The notes: a model not told the origin generated them from the sequence alone. Positions 9,331 through 19,826 are shown, counted from the first letter of the stretch. The stretch is DNA of 64,000 nt from Maribacter litopenaei (GCF_025244665.1 NZ_CP104205.1:124001-188000), one strand, 5' to 3'. Numbers and translations: made by a program.

Positions 9331-9999
9331 CTATTCCTTGTAATTGGATTTAAGTATTTTCAAATCCTCCAATAGTCTTTGAACTTCCTCCTCATCAGTG
9401 CCATCATAAAATCCTCTAATGCGTCTATTTTTATCGATTAGGATAAAGTTCTCCGTATGGATCATGTCATAGGGCCCACCATCCCCATCCGTTTTTACGG
9501 CCAAATAGGACTTGCGTGCCAATTCATAGATTTGTTTCTTGTCTCCCGTGACTAAATTCCATTTAGAATCATCTACCCCCTTTTCCAGGGCATATTTTTT
9601 TAATTGTGGGACGGTATCTATTTGCGGGGTAACGGAGTGGGAGAGTAGCATTACATCATCTCCTACCTTATCTTGGATAGCTGCCATATTTTTGGTCATA
9701 ATAGGGCAAATGGTGGGGCAGGTAGTAAAGAAAAAATCCGCAATATAAATTTTGTCCCTGTAGTCTTCTTGGGTTATGGTATCGCCATTTTGGTTTACAA
9801 GGGAGAAGTCCGCAATGGTATGATACTTACGTATGTGCTGAATTTCTTCTGCAACCAATTCAGTATTCACCATGGCCGGAGTATAGATAGGAAGTGTTTT
9901 TTTAGGCTGAAGTGCATTATAAAAGAGGTATATTATCACTGCGGAGATACCCAACATGACCAATGCAAAAAACTTGAATCTTTCAAAGAAAGAGCGCAT
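9331..9999 (-). CDS. SCO1/SenC family copper chaperone-like protein
   Basis: About 222 residues from the ATG at 9999. There is an N-terminal membrane anchor (FFALVMLGISAVIIYLFYNAL) and then a thioredoxin-like SCO domain with the metal-binding CxxxC motif (CPTICP) and the distal His in MIHTENF. The family delivers copper to cytochrome oxidase CuA or acts as a thiol reductase in the periplasm. A TTG further upstream (10014) falls inside the -7 element of the promoter, so the ATG at 9999, only a few bases after the expected transcription start, is the better start. No oxidase genes lie next to it. Confidence 0.9.
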   Translation of the reverse strand: MRSFFERFKFFALVMLGISAVIIYLFYNALQPKKTLPIYTPAMVNTELVAEEIQHIRKYHTIADFSLVNQNGDTITQEDYRDKIYIADFFFTTCPTICPIMTKNMAAIQDKVGDDVMLLSHSVTPQIDTVPQLKKYALEKGVDDSKWNLVTGDKKQIYELARKSYLAVKTDGDGGPYDMIHTENFILIDKNRRIRGFYDGTDEEEVQRLLEDLKILKSNYKE

Positions 10000-10011
10000 T
10001 TTCTTTTTTGG

Positions 10012-10042
10012 CAAAGGTACGGTAGTATGTTTTGGGATTCAA
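10012..10042 (-). promoter_or_regulatory. Promoter of the SCO1-like gene
   Basis: Minus-strand TTG (10042-10040), 20-base spacer, then TACCTTTG (10019-10012). This is a good Bacteroidota sigma-A promoter. It implies a very short leader before the ATG at 9999 and rules out the upstream TTG start. Confidence 0.6.
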
Positions 10043-10126
10043 GTTTTTATCTAGGGAGGAAGCCAAAATATTCTTAAAAATAGAGAGTGTATAACGAGTT
10101 TCTTTTTTTAAGACTCCGTAAAACTG

Positions 10127-10134
10127 TACTTTTG
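10127..10134 (+). promoter_or_regulatory. Candidate -7 element upstream of rseP
   Basis: TACTTTTG matches TAnnTTTG and lies 26 bases before the rseP ATG. No clear TTG is present at the -33 distance, so this is a tentative call. Confidence 0.35.
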
Positions 10135-10160
10135 TCCGATTTTAACTTTAGAAGACGTAA

Positions 10161-11513
10161 ATGAGTCCCATTGCCATTAAGACTATCCAGTTTTTTTTAA
10201 GCCTTTCTTTATTGATTGTGCTTCATGAACTTGGACATTTTATACCCGCCAAGCTATTCAAGACCAGGGTAGAGAAATTTTATCTGTTTTTTGACGTAAA
10301 ATTTTCCCTTTTTAAAAAGAAAATAGGCGAGACGGTATATGGTATTGGTTGGCTTCCTTTGGGCGGATATGTAAAGATTGCCGGTATGATAGATGAAAGT
10401 ATGGATACTGAGGCAATGAAGGAGGAACCCAAACCCTGGGAGTTTAGAAGCAAACCGGCTTGGCAACGTTTGATTATCATGTTGGGTGGGGTTACGGTCA
10501 ATTTTATACTGGCCGTCATCATTTACATAGGTATGGCCTTTTCTTACGGGGAGGAATATATACCTGCGGATAGTCTAAAGGATGGTTTTTTGGTTACGGA
10601 AAAGAATATAGGTGATGAATTAGGTATAAAAACTGGGGATTTGATTACCGCCGTAGATGGTGAAAAGGTGGAGAAATTTGGTTCCCTACCTTTGGAAATC
10701 ATCAACGGTAATACGATTACGATTCAAAGGGACGGAAGAACTTTTGACCAGGAAATTCCGGTGGACTTTATCGCCACGTTATTGGAGGATGAAGATAGGG
10801 CGCGTTTTTTAAGTTTGAGAACTCCATTTGTAATACGCGAAGTACCGGAAGATTCACCCAATGCAACTATTGGTTTACAGCAAAGTGATGCCATTGTGGG
10901 CATTAACGGTACCCAAGTGGAATACCAGGATGAGGTCGTACCTATTTTAGAGCAGAACAAGGGAGGAAAAGTCCAGCTTACTATTAGGCGTGGCACTAGA
11001 ACTTTTCCTGTTGAGGCAGAAGTAACTGAGGAAGGAAAACTTGGTGTTTTTGCGGGGTACAATAGTTTTGAGGAATATGCGGAAAACGGCTATTTTAAAA
11101 TTCAAAAGGTAGACTATTCCTTCTTGGAGTCTATACCCGCGGGTATAGAAAAGGGCGTGAATACGCTAGGCGGCTATGTAAAACAGATGAAGAAGATTTT
11201 CAATCCTTCTACGGGCGCCTATAAGGGTGTTGGGGGATTTGCCGCTATTGGAGGTCTATTTCCTGATGGATGGGACTGGCCTGCATTTTGGAGCGCTACC
11301 GCTTTCATTTCCATTATTTTGGCCTTTATGAACATACTTCCCATTCCTGCTTTGGATGGGGGCCATGTAATGTTCCTACTGTATGAAATAGTTACAGGAA
11401 GAAAGCCAAGCGATAAGTTTTTGGAATACGCCCAAATGACCGGTTTCTTTTTACTGATCGCCTTATTGTTGTTTGCAAATGGCAACGATTTATACAAATG
11501 GTTATTTAAATAG
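10161..11513 (+). CDS. rseP: RIP metalloprotease RseP (site-2 protease)
   Basis: A 450-residue membrane zinc protease. The HExxH active site is HELGH at residues 21-25 in the first membrane helix. PDZ-like domains occupy the middle (DSPNATIGLQQSDAIVGING), and the LDG zinc-ligand motif lies near the C-terminus (ILPIPALDGGHVMFL). RseP performs intramembrane cleavage of anti-sigma factors and remnant signal peptides. It is intact and monocistronic here, with the tRNA-Asn gene following. The ECF sigma/anti-sigma pair about 6 kb away is a possible substrate (inference). Confidence 0.93.
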   Translation: MSPIAIKTIQFFLSLSLLIVLHELGHFIPAKLFKTRVEKFYLFFDVKFSLFKKKIGETVYGIGWLPLGGYVKIAGMIDESMDTEAMKEEPKPWEFRSKPAWQRLIIMLGGVTVNFILAVIIYIGMAFSYGEEYIPADSLKDGFLVTEKNIGDELGIKTGDLITAVDGEKVEKFGSLPLEIINGNTITIQRDGRTFDQEIPVDFIATLLEDEDRARFLSLRTPFVIREVPEDSPNATIGLQQSDAIVGINGTQVEYQDEVVPILEQNKGGKVQLTIRRGTRTFPVEAEVTEEGKLGVFAGYNSFEEYAENGYFKIQKVDYSFLESIPAGIEKGVNTLGGYVKQMKKIFNPSTGAYKGVGGFAAIGGLFPDGWDWPAFWSATAFISIILAFMNILPIPALDGGHVMFLLYEIVTGRKPSDKFLEYAQMTGFFLLIALLLFANGNDLYKWLFK

Positions 11514-11532
11514 AAAAACCACTTTTTTTTGT

Positions 11533-11562
11533 TTGGCAAAGTTTAAAAAAAATTTATATTTG
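11533..11562 (+). promoter_or_regulatory. Promoter of tRNA-Asn
   Basis: TTG at 11533-11535, 19-base spacer, TATATTTG at 11555-11562, i.e. an exact match to the Bacteroidota consensus. It lies 30 bases upstream of the tRNA 5' end. Confidence 0.75.
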
Positions 11563-11592
11563 CACCCGCTTTAAAGGACAAATACGGTATTT

Positions 11593-11665
11593 TCCTCCTT
11601 AGCTCAGTTGGTTAGAGCATCTGACTGTTAATCAGAGGTTCTTGGTTCGAGCCCAAGAGGGGGAG
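11593..11665 (+). tRNA. tRNA-Asn (anticodon GTT)
   Basis: A 73-nt cloverleaf. Acceptor stem TCCTCCT/AGGGGGA, D-arm GCTC...GAGC, anticodon stem TCTGA/TCAGA with loop CTGTTAA (anticodon GTT), T-arm CTTGG-TTCGAGC-CCAAG, discriminator G. No CCA is encoded. The 3' half is repeated 14 kb downstream (25641-25684), marking it as the integration site of a genomic island that reconstitutes the tRNA. Confidence 0.96.
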
Positions 11666-11666
11666 C
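11623..11666 (+). repeat. attL-like direct repeat (3' half of tRNA-Asn)
   Basis: 44 bp from the anticodon loop to one base past the tRNA end, repeated in the same orientation at 25641-25684 with one mismatch (GAGGTTCTTGG here, GAGGTCCTTGG there). With the integrase beside the other copy this is the left attachment site of the island. Confidence 0.88.
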
Positions 11667-11676
11667 TTTAAAATCA

Positions 11677-11708
11677 AGCAGTTACATAAAAATGTAGCTG
11701 CTTTTTTT
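11677..11708 (+). terminator. Terminator after tRNA-Asn (inside the island)
   Basis: Stem AGCAGTTACAT (11677-11687) / ATGTAGCTGCT (11692-11702) with an AAAA loop and one G-T pair, followed by a T-run to 11708. It lies 11 bases past the tRNA and inside the island, so the element brings its own terminator. Confidence 0.85.
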
Positions 11709-11713
11709 ATTTA

Positions 11714-11736
11714 GTGGCGTGCTTTTGGCGTGCTTT
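11714..11736 (+). repeat. Left subterminal repeat of the island
   Basis: G followed by two tandem copies of TGGCGTGCTTT (23 bp). An identical 23-bp block occurs in the same orientation at 25517-25539, close to the other island end and just upstream of the integrase start. This is typical of integrase arm-type binding sites. The function is inferred from position. Confidence 0.7.
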
Positions 11737-11944
11737 CTTCGAATTGAAAATTTAATATTTTACATTTTTGATTCGGACTATTTATTTGATATTCTGGTTA
11801 AGCATAAATATAAGTCTAGCCGTATTAAGTAAAAAGGATACTATTGAGCATAAGCCAATTCTAAATATTTATATCTATTTAAGGGTAATTTACAGGATTA
11901 CGAGTTAAATTACATTCAATGATTCCCCATTTACAATAGGTAAG

Positions 11945-13101
11945 ATGTTTAGAAACAGTTTCTTAAGGGTGTTTTTCTATCTAAGGAAGTTGGGTCTAAT
12001 GCCCAGGGTCGCTATTGTTTTACTTTTTTTGGGCTGTATCGATCCCGTAGCACCTGAATATGAGTATGTGGACGGCCTTATGATTATCGAAGGGCTGGCC
12101 TCTTCCGAACCCGGCACTTCCTATGTCAATATCAATAGGACAAGTTCGGAGTTCGGAATCTACAGGAACATCTTTGAGCTAGGTGCCCAAGTACGTTTTA
12201 TAAATTTGGAATCGGGGGAAGAAGTGATATTACAAGAACAACTGGATACTTATGTGCCCCCGGAAGATTTTGTTGTAGTTCCCGGTGAGACCTGGGAATT
12301 GAACATTCTCTTGGCCGATGGCAGGCGATATCGTTCCCTTCCCGAAACGGTACTACAACCAGTCCCGATTGTCGATATAAAAGCAACCTATGAAAAAGAG
12401 CTTCTTTTTAGGGAGGACTCACAAAAATTCGTTCCCGGTCATTCGGTTTCGGTTAGTTTTAACGATACTCCAAATGACAAGAATTATTATTTCACGGCGG
12501 TTTAGATCTTTTGAAAAGCTCTTTGTATGTGAAATATGTACAGGTGGTATTTTAAGAAATGGTATCTGCGTGGATGATTCCCGCGCACGCTTCTATCCCT
12601 ACTTTACCTATCAATGTGATCAAGAGTGTTGGACCATTCGTTACAACGAGTCCATAGAGATATTCGATGATGAGTTCAATAACGGTAACTTGGTGAGCGA
12701 CCTGCCTGTCGCGGATGTACTCCTTTATACGAACGAGGATATCCTGGTGTTCGTTGACCAATTGTCGTTGTCTTTCGATGCCTACCAGTATTATAGAAGA
12801 CTTAAGGATATAGTTGACAATAACGGGAATTTTGATGCGCCCCCACCTTCTGCGGTGGTGGGAAATATCATCAACCCGAATGATGGGGACGAGATCATAT
12901 TGGGTAGGTTTACCGCAACATCCACATCTACAGCATCCATTTTTATCGATCGGACAAATATTCTGGAGGAATCAGGTGGATCCTGCACCCAGCATTAGTG
13001 TAGAACCTAACCCACCGTTCAATCCCAATATAACCATAGCACCCTGTGTGGAAGGTAGATTTAGAACAGGAATTGAGCCCGAAGGCTGGATAGATAATTA
13101 G
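11945..13101 (+). CDS. DUF4249 lipoprotein, two frameshifts
   Basis: Repaired length is 384 residues. The N-terminal signal sequence ends in a lipobox (VLLFLGC at about residue 28) followed by the usual DUF4249 start VAPEYEYVDGLMIIEGL. The remainder matches the family order, with beta-rich stretches, a YYF-x-RFRSFE segment and a C-terminal CVEGRFRTGIEPEGW. The frame breaks at about 12494 (TTCACGGCGG where a Trp codon is expected) and at 12979-12984 (GGATCC; removing one C gives GGSAPSISVEP). DUF4249 proteins are outer-membrane lipoproteins encoded next to TonB receptors, here the gene 36 bases downstream, and probably assist substrate capture. The substrate is unknown. Confidence 0.82.
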
Positions 13102-13137
13102 AATGGACATCAGAAGAGATGAATCGAAAACACCATC

Positions 13138-15548
13138 ATGAGGAATAGCCCGCACTTCATTTTATATACCATATTTTTAATGGTAGGTATGGCAAGTGCC
13201 CGGACCAGGGAACTATCCTTTCAAATCATGGATGGGGCTTCTAAAACTCCCTTGGTCAATACTGAAATATCCATTTCCCCTTGTGGTTGCGGAGGTATAT
13301 CCGATGACCGGGGGAGGTTTTCAATCGAACTTCCCGAGGCCGATTATCGTATTACAATTGCATATTTAGGTTTTGGTACGGAAGTGAGGGAGGTCCAACT
13401 GAACAAGGATACATTTCTCGGAAATAGAACTTTCAGAAAAGCAGGAAGCCCTCTCCGAGGTTATACTTAGAGCAAAACGTAATAATGATATCCTTACATT
13501 GCCACAAATGGGCGTAGTCAGGGTATCTTCCGAGAGAACTAAAAATGATTCCCTCGGCAGCGGGAGAAGTAGATCTGCTCCGCGCCATGGTCCTTCTTCC
13601 GGGAGTAAACAACGCAGGGGAGCTCAGTAACGGTCTTTCGGTCCGTGGAGGTTCTTTGGACCAAAACCTTGTCCTTTTGGATGATGCCCCCATATTCAAC
13701 CCTACCCACTTGTTCGGGCTATTCTCAATTTTTACACCTGATGCAATTGCATCTTCGGACCTTTACAGGGCTAACATTCCATCCCGATACGGCGGGAGGG
13801 CAACGTCGGTACTTGATGTAAAGGTAAAGAATCCCTATGTGGACAAGTTAAGACTAAGTGGGGGGATAGGTCTTGTTTCAAGTAGATTGAACATTGAGAC
13901 ACCTATTATCAAGGATAAATTAATGCTTTTGGCAGGGGGAAGAGCAGGAGTGACGGATTTTCTTTTACCCATCTTTTCGGAGCGTCTTAAGAATACAAAA
14001 GCACGATTTTATGACGGAACCATAAAAGTTCTGTACCTGCCCACAGATAAGGACCAGGTAACACTGACAGGTTTTCTTTCCAAAGATTTCTATCAATTGG
14101 ATCTGGTAACACCTATACAGAATATAAATGCGGAAAGCAATCAATATGATTTTAGGATCTTGAACGGCACCTTGAACTGGGCACATAGCTTTAACGACAA
14201 TGCCAATCTAAAAACAGTTTTTGTAGCCGGCAACTATACCCCTAAAATCATATTTCCGGAGCGCGCTAGCGACAACGAGGTCAACTATGAATCTAATATC
14301 CAATACTATAGCTTTCTAACGGAGTATTCCAAAAAGCCAAGTACTACCTTGGACTATTATATCGGGGGTCAGGCCAATAGGTATGGGATCAGTCCGGGCG
14401 ACCTTGACCCGGGCACGGCCGGCAATGTTTTGCCAGTTTCATTGGATAAGGAGACCAGTTATGAATTCGCAGGCTATGGTACTATCAATTGGTCGCCCAA
14501 TGAACATGTTTCATTATCGGGGGGGCTTCGTTTTAACCATTATGTGTTGGTAGGTCCTATACGGAGAACACCTTCGACGATTCCAGCGGTGAATTATTGG
14601 AAGTGGTGGACTATGAAAAAGGAGATCGGGTCAAAGCATATAATGCCCTGGAACCCCGCTTGGGATTTAATCTAAAATTAGGAGACAGAACATCTTTAAA
14701 GGGTAGCTATGCCAGACTGAACCAATATCTTCAGAATATATATAATAGCACATCCCCGGTACCAACTTCCCGGTGGAAGACCTCGAACCCTTTTGTAAGG
14801 CCACAGGTAAGCGATAGCTACGGATTGGGAATTTACAAGAATATAAAGGATACTCGAATGGAGTTAGGTCTCGGAAGCCTATTATCGGGACGTGGCCAAT
14901 GTTTTGACATATAAACCAGGAGCGAATTTCTTTCCGGGAGAAACCATCAATAGGGATTTGGTACAAGGTCAGGGCAAAGCCTATGGGGCCGAATTCAGTT
15001 TTAAAAAACCTGAGGGAAAGGTCAACGGCTGGTTCAACTATGCGTGGTCTAGAAGTAGGTTGCGCTCGGACATTGAGAGACCAGGCGATAGAATCAACAA
15101 CAATGCCTGGTATCCGTCCGATTTTGACCGGACACATGTTCTGAACACTACCATCAACTTCGAATCAGACCCCTATAACACTTGGAGCTTTAATTTTACG
15201 GCCCAAACGGGCAGGCCATACACTGCCGCAAATGGCATCGTGGAAATAGAGGGAATCGAGACCCCTCTTTTTCCGGAGCGCAACAATGCGCGCTTGCCTA
15301 CCTACCATCGCCTTGATTTCTCCTGGAATGTTGTGGGTACGAAAAGGGAAGGAAAAAGATGGAAGGGCGACTGGACATTTACCATTTACAATGTGTACGG
15401 GAGAAAAAATCCATACAGCATTTACTATAACCAAAGAAACGGCACGGAAAACGCAGATGTCTTTCTTAACAGTCCATTGAGGTCCTATGAACTTTCCATA
15501 TTGAACAGTCCTCTTCTATCCCTTACATATAGTTTTGTGTTTCAGTAA
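13138..15548 (+). CDS. TonB-dependent outer membrane receptor, four frameshifts
   Basis: Repaired length is 802 residues. There is a signal peptide, a CarboxypepD_reg-like domain (about residues 24-105), a plug domain (PGVNNAGELSNGLSVRGG, LDDAPIFNP, RYGGRATSVLDV) and a beta-barrel ending in SLTYSFVFQ with a terminal aromatic residue. The frame breaks at 13416-13421 (TCTCGG), 13530-13535 (CCGAGA), about 14558 (one base missing in GGTCCTATACGG) and 14869-14874 (TCTCGG). After repair the reading is continuous. It imports an unknown ligand with the upstream DUF4249 partner. It lacks the N-terminal STN domain that the second receptor of the island has. Confidence 0.88.
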
Positions 15549-15612
15549 TTAGACAATTACCTTTTAGTTTTAGTAAATTGATACAAAAACCTACTTTCAA
15601 GTCCATCTAAAC

Positions 15613-16818
15613 ATGAAAACTTCATTAACAAAGATTGCCATTTTTATTTCTTTGCAGTTCTTTATTAGTCTATCCTGTTCTAGCGAGGAGGCACCTGAAA
15701 TACCTGAAGGACTAGGGTTTTCTTGTTCCGATGGGATTCTTAACGGCAATGAGGTAATCGTCGATTGTGGAGGTGACTGTCCCGGGTTTTGTCCATTGGA
15801 ATCCATTGGTATATTGGAGGGAGAACTGGTAAGCGACCTGCAACTGGACCCTGCTATTGAATATCGTCTCAGGGGTGCGTACCTCGTAAGAGATCGAGCC
15901 TCATTATCCATCCCTGCAGGTACGGTAATAAAGGCCGACCCAGGTGTCGGTGCTTATATTGCCGTCGCCCAAGGAGGAACCTTGAATGCATTTGGACAAC
16001 CCGAAAACCCTGTCATATTAACCTCGGGTGCTGAAAATCCGGCACCAGGCGATTGGGGCGGTCTTGTAATCCATGGCAAGGCGCCCATAAATACAAGTGA
16101 TTTGGGTAGATCTGACATATTGGACATTTTTTATGGAGGAAACGAATTGGAGGATACTTCCGGGGTCATTAATTATCTGAGGGTGGAATATGCAGGGGCG
16201 GAAAGCGATAACGAACAGAATTTTGATGCGGTGGCATTCTATGGTGTCGGCTCCTTTACAACGGTAACCCGGTTACAGACCTATAAAAGTCTAGGTAATG
16301 GCTTTCGTTTTGTTGGAGGTAATGTTAATGCATCATGGTTAGTGGCCAATGAACTTGGTGGGAACGGGGTAGAATTGAACAATGATTGGAGTGGTAACGG
16401 AGATTCTTGGTTTATATCCGGAATTACAAAAGCGGGCATAAAAATAACGAGTGATTCTGAAATTGGAATCGAGAACCCCATTGAAACGGATACTATTGTC
16501 AATGTCAGTATTATTAGTCCAGGGAATGAAGGAGGATTGAGTTTTGCCGTTGAAGGTGGCAACTATTATTCGGCCGATATTTTTATGTCCCAGTTAAATC
16601 TAGGCTTTAATATAGTTGGTGAGAAGGCCATGGAACAAGTGGACATGGGAAATCTTCAATTAGATTCCGTACAGTTTGACAGCCCGGCAATGAATTTTAC
16701 CACAACCAATTACACTGGATCCAACACTTTCTTTTTTAATGAAGCCACCACGATGGGCGCTGGAAACGGAGCCTTGAAACCGGAATGGGCCCTTGGTTGG
16801 ACCATTGGAATCGATTGA
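15613..16818 (+). CDS. Secreted lipoprotein with beta-helix-like repeats
   Basis: A 401-residue intact ORF with a lipobox (FFISLSC, Cys at about residue 22). A short Cys-rich segment follows: CSDGILNGNEVIVDCGG then DCPGFC, the DGxxNGxExxxDCGGxCPxC motif seen in Bacteroidota surface proteins. The main body resembles right-handed beta-helix surface proteins (LSIPAGTVIKADPG, GDWGGLVIHGKAPIN, INYLRVEYAGAE). It follows the TonB receptor by 64 bases in the same direction and may be the surface ligand-binding or enzymatic partner of that module (inference). It meets the next, minus-strand, gene after only five bases. Confidence 0.75.
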   Translation: MKTSLTKIAIFISLQFFISLSCSSEEAPEIPEGLGFSCSDGILNGNEVIVDCGGDCPGFCPLESIGILEGELVSDLQLDPAIEYRLRGAYLVRDRASLSIPAGTVIKADPGVGAYIAVAQGGTLNAFGQPENPVILTSGAENPAPGDWGGLVIHGKAPINTSDLGRSDILDIFYGGNELEDTSGVINYLRVEYAGAESDNEQNFDAVAFYGVGSFTTVTRLQTYKSLGNGFRFVGGNVNASWLVANELGGNGVELNNDWSGNGDSWFISGITKAGIKITSDSEIGIENPIETDTIVNVSIISPGNEGGLSFAVEGGNYYSADIFMSQLNLGFNIVGEKAMEQVDMGNLQLDSVQFDSPAMNFTTTNYTGSNTFFFNEATTMGAGNGALKPEWALGWTIGID

Positions 16819-16823
16819 ACGTT

Positions 16824-18621
16824 TCATTCCACCGTAAATGTTTCACATACCGAAACCGGAAGGTTTTCTTCGGTGAGGCCCTCTATCCTTATTTCAAATA
16901 TTCCAGGCACGTCCGAAGTGAAAAAATTGAAATCGGCTTCATTTTTATGTATGTGCTTATGAGGTAGCCAAAGCAATTGTATACGGTCGTCAGGTAAACG
17001 GGAATCGGTTTTACCATTGTCATAGCGCTGCACAAAGTAGTTCTTCCTGGCCTCTGGTTTGAAAATTTCCACTATCGAGGAATCATTGGCATTTTGAAAG
17101 CTTGTATATCCATTGCCGTTCTTGGTATTTATGATCAAGGCACCTTGAAATTGTTCCGGCCCAATTATAAATTCATGCCGTAATACCTTTATTTCCTCTA
17201 TATTTCGGGCATCATACTTCAATAGGGCATCGTGGTCGGTAATGATTTGTCCGTCCATGAGTATCAATGGCAAATTTCCGGAAGGTGACGCATAATCGTA
17301 TCCTTTTACCCTTATTAGATATTGATCTTTGGCAATACGTTCCGTTGAAACATCCTTAATGATTTCAAGTAGGGTTTCACTGACTGTTTTGAACCGGGTG
17401 TAGTCGTCCAATAAATAGGTGGTCTTCTCCTTACGGTCAAAAATTTGTTTCGTGTCCAAAGTTTTTGCTGAATCCGGTCGAAATTGGAAATAGGAATTCT
17501 CTATCTGATTGTGAATACTTCGCTGGAGTATTTCCTCCCTAAACTCCGGTAATAGGGGATTTGGGGTGAATTCCAACTCGGAATATTCCAACGGGGATGG
17601 CTCTTTTAGACCGATTTTGTAATCTTCGGGATTTTTACCCAAAACCTGAAAAACAAGTTGATTTCCGCTATAAGATGAATCGACGTTAAAATAAAATTCC
17701 CCGTTTGTATCTAGTCCTTGCCACATAAAAATAATAGTCCTCTCCTGGAATGGAAACAGCAACCTTTAAATCACCTATTGAGCTACCTTCTTTTAAGGCC
17801 TCGACCCTTCCCTGAAAAAGTTCACCCCTAAGTTCGGGCAGATAAACGTCATGATTCCCAATGGCGTATTCTTTACGGTTTTCTGAGCCAGTGCCAATCT
17901 CCTTAAAATCTGAAAAGGAGGGTTGTGCTGGCGGCAAAACACCATCTATTTTTCGAACCGATACACTATAATTTCCGTACATCTTCTCTTTCATTTCGGA
18001 GTTTAAGGAGAAGGATACCTTTTCCCTTTTCCCAAAATATTGCTTATTCAACGAAATTTGGAATGAGTTTGATAAAATAGAGCTATTCGTTTCGTTTGAT
18101 ACATAGACTCCTTGAGATTCTTCCCCAAATTTTAGTAGAGAGTCTTTTTTGATCGTCGAACTAGGTTGTAATTGACCGAGGTCCTCCCTATAAGGGTTTA
18201 CAATCGTGACATCCGCCTGAAAAAAATCCGAAATTGGTCCGTTCCGCATCCAATTCGTAAAAGCCACAAGTTTATAGACCCCCGAAGGTACCGCTGTCGG
18301 GATAAAAAAATCAGCACCGCCCCGACCATGTTCGAGTATAATCTTTTGCCGAAAAACAACCTCCCCGGATTTCCCCACCAATTCAACATAGGCGACCTTG
18401 CTTAAATCACTAAAACCCAAGGATCCGGAATCTATGCAATAGACCTGATAATACAAATATTCACCGGTAAGCAAAAAAGAGGCATTGTAGTGAACAAAAA
18501 CCCTTTCTTTGGGCAGCATCGATACCCCTTCCGTTTGCTCCTTCTTTTCCATAACCTTCTGGGCCTGTACCAAACTGGAGGACATTGACAGAAAAACCGG
18601 AAAAAACAATAGTCGTTTCAA
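16824..18621 (-). CDS. MG2-like protein with a plug-like C-terminal domain, one frameshift
   Basis: Repaired length is 598 residues from the TTG at 18621 (the in-frame ATG at 18681 lies inside the preceding gene and before the signal peptide). A signal peptide is followed by an alpha-2-macroglobulin MG2-like beta-sandwich (KERVFVHYNASFLLTGEYLYYQVYC, about residues 37-61), a central region, and a C-terminal segment like a TonB plug (LPLILMDGQIITDHDALL, IEEIKVLRHE, GALIINTKNG) but with no barrel. The frame breaks at about 17713 (one extra base between AR and DTNGEFYF). It is the last gene of the minus-strand island operon with DUF4249 and the STN-type TonB receptor. Function unknown. Confidence 0.7.
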
Positions 18622-18632
18622 AATATAAATAG

Positions 18633-19823
18633 TTATTCGATCCAAAAATCGGGTACTTTGTTGCTGCCCAATACAGTACAATCACCGCAAGGTCTTGAGG
18701 TCATCCTATAACCTCCCGCAAAATCATAGTAAACTTGAGTTTCCGATAAAACGGCATCCTTTAGATTTTCGCCGTCTATAGTCGCAAGTCGGCATTCCTG
18801 ATAATAGGGAGGCAAATCCTCCCCAGGGAAAAAGTCTTCATAATCAAAGAATATCCTTTTTTCATCCACGGCGGCGACTTCAAAGAAACCGGCTACATTT
18901 TCATTTTCATTCTCCAGGGAAACAATGTTCCCGGCCAAAAATCCGGGCTGATCCTCAGAAAAGATATTGGTGGAGGATTGGGTAAGTCCCTTTAATTTCT
19001 CATAAAAGGAATAGGCTTCGGGGGACTGGACAAATTGTTTGACCAGGATACTATAGCGGTGGGAAAGGATATAATTGTCCCGGCTTATAAAGTGAATGGG
19101 ATACTTGCTCAACCTATCCTGGCTAAAGCTTGTGGTGTTGGCTACATTGATTATTCTGGATTGTCCGCTACCATAGCAAATACGTTCTTCACGCTCCCGC
19201 AAAATGATATTGAAGTCCGGACCCGTGGACAATTGTATGACAAAGACAACATCTTCGGGACTCCAAAGTGGGGCTATGATCTTGTACGTTTCCTCAAATT
19301 CATACCTATAAAACACGGATTCTCCCGAGGCATCGAACGTATCTACAAAAATGCCCATTCCATCCTGACCATTGTCATTGACCATACGTTCGGCATAAAG
19401 TTCGTCGATAGTAGTTTCGGAAACGGGCAATTGCATGGTCTCCGATAGGTAGGATCCGCCATTGGCAGTGATGATCGCCAAAGTGTATTTTTCACCTATC
19501 TCAGCGGCAAAAGGAGTACTCGATAAATACTCGCCGGGATTTACTTCATCAAAAGATATGGGGCCATTTTCCGTTTCTATTTGTACAATAGCCGCTTCCT
19601 CGGGAACGGGTCCATCTTCCTCAAAACGATAGGATCGCGCCAAACGGATCGACTGCCTTTTCATTTCATTGGTAATAACAGCGTTGACTACCAGTACATC
19701 GTCAAAACCTTCCACATCGCCTTGATAGGGTTCGGTACAATTCCATAAAACGGTCAAAAACACCAGGGTCATAAGGACCTTGGCGACTTTTTCTATTTGT
19801 ATGGAATATGGCATCTTGTCCAA
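18633..19823 (-). CDS. DUF4249 lipoprotein (second module)
   Basis: A 396-residue intact ORF. The lipobox (FLTVLWNC) lies at about residue 29, followed by TEPYQGDVEGFDDVLVVNAV, the DUF4249 N-terminal pattern. The C-terminus has CGDCTVLGSNKVPDFW, the usual Cys-x-x-Cys/NxxPxFW ending of this family. It starts three bases after the stop of the upstream TonB receptor gene and overlaps no essential part of the MG2-like gene. It is presumably an outer-membrane lipoprotein partner of that receptor. It differs strongly from the first DUF4249 of the island, so the two modules are not a recent duplication. Confidence 0.85.
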   Translation of the reverse strand: MDKMPYSIQIEKVAKVLMTLVFLTVLWNCTEPYQGDVEGFDDVLVVNAVITNEMKRQSIRLARSYRFEEDGPVPEEAAIVQIETENGPISFDEVNPGEYLSSTPFAAEIGEKYTLAIITANGGSYLSETMQLPVSETTIDELYAERMVNDNGQDGMGIFVDTFDASGESVFYRYEFEETYKIIAPLWSPEDVVFVIQLSTGPDFNIILREREERICYGSGQSRIINVANTTSFSQDRLSKYPIHFISRDNYILSHRYSILVKQFVQSPEAYSFYEKLKGLTQSSTNIFSEDQPGFLAGNIVSLENENENVAGFFEVAAVDEKRIFFDYEDFFPGEDLPPYYQECRLATIDGENLKDAVLSETQVYYDFAGGYRMTSRPCGDCTVLGSNKVPDFWIE

Positions 19824-19826
19824 TGT

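Noticed and set aside
10014-10014. TTG at 10014 as start of the SCO1-like gene
   Set aside because: It lies in the -7 element of the promoter, so it would not be transcribed.
18619-18681. ATG at 18681 as start of the MG2/plug-like gene
   Set aside because: It would overlap the end of the DUF4249 gene by about 50 bases and put 20 residues before the signal peptide. The TTG at 18621 starts the signal peptide directly.
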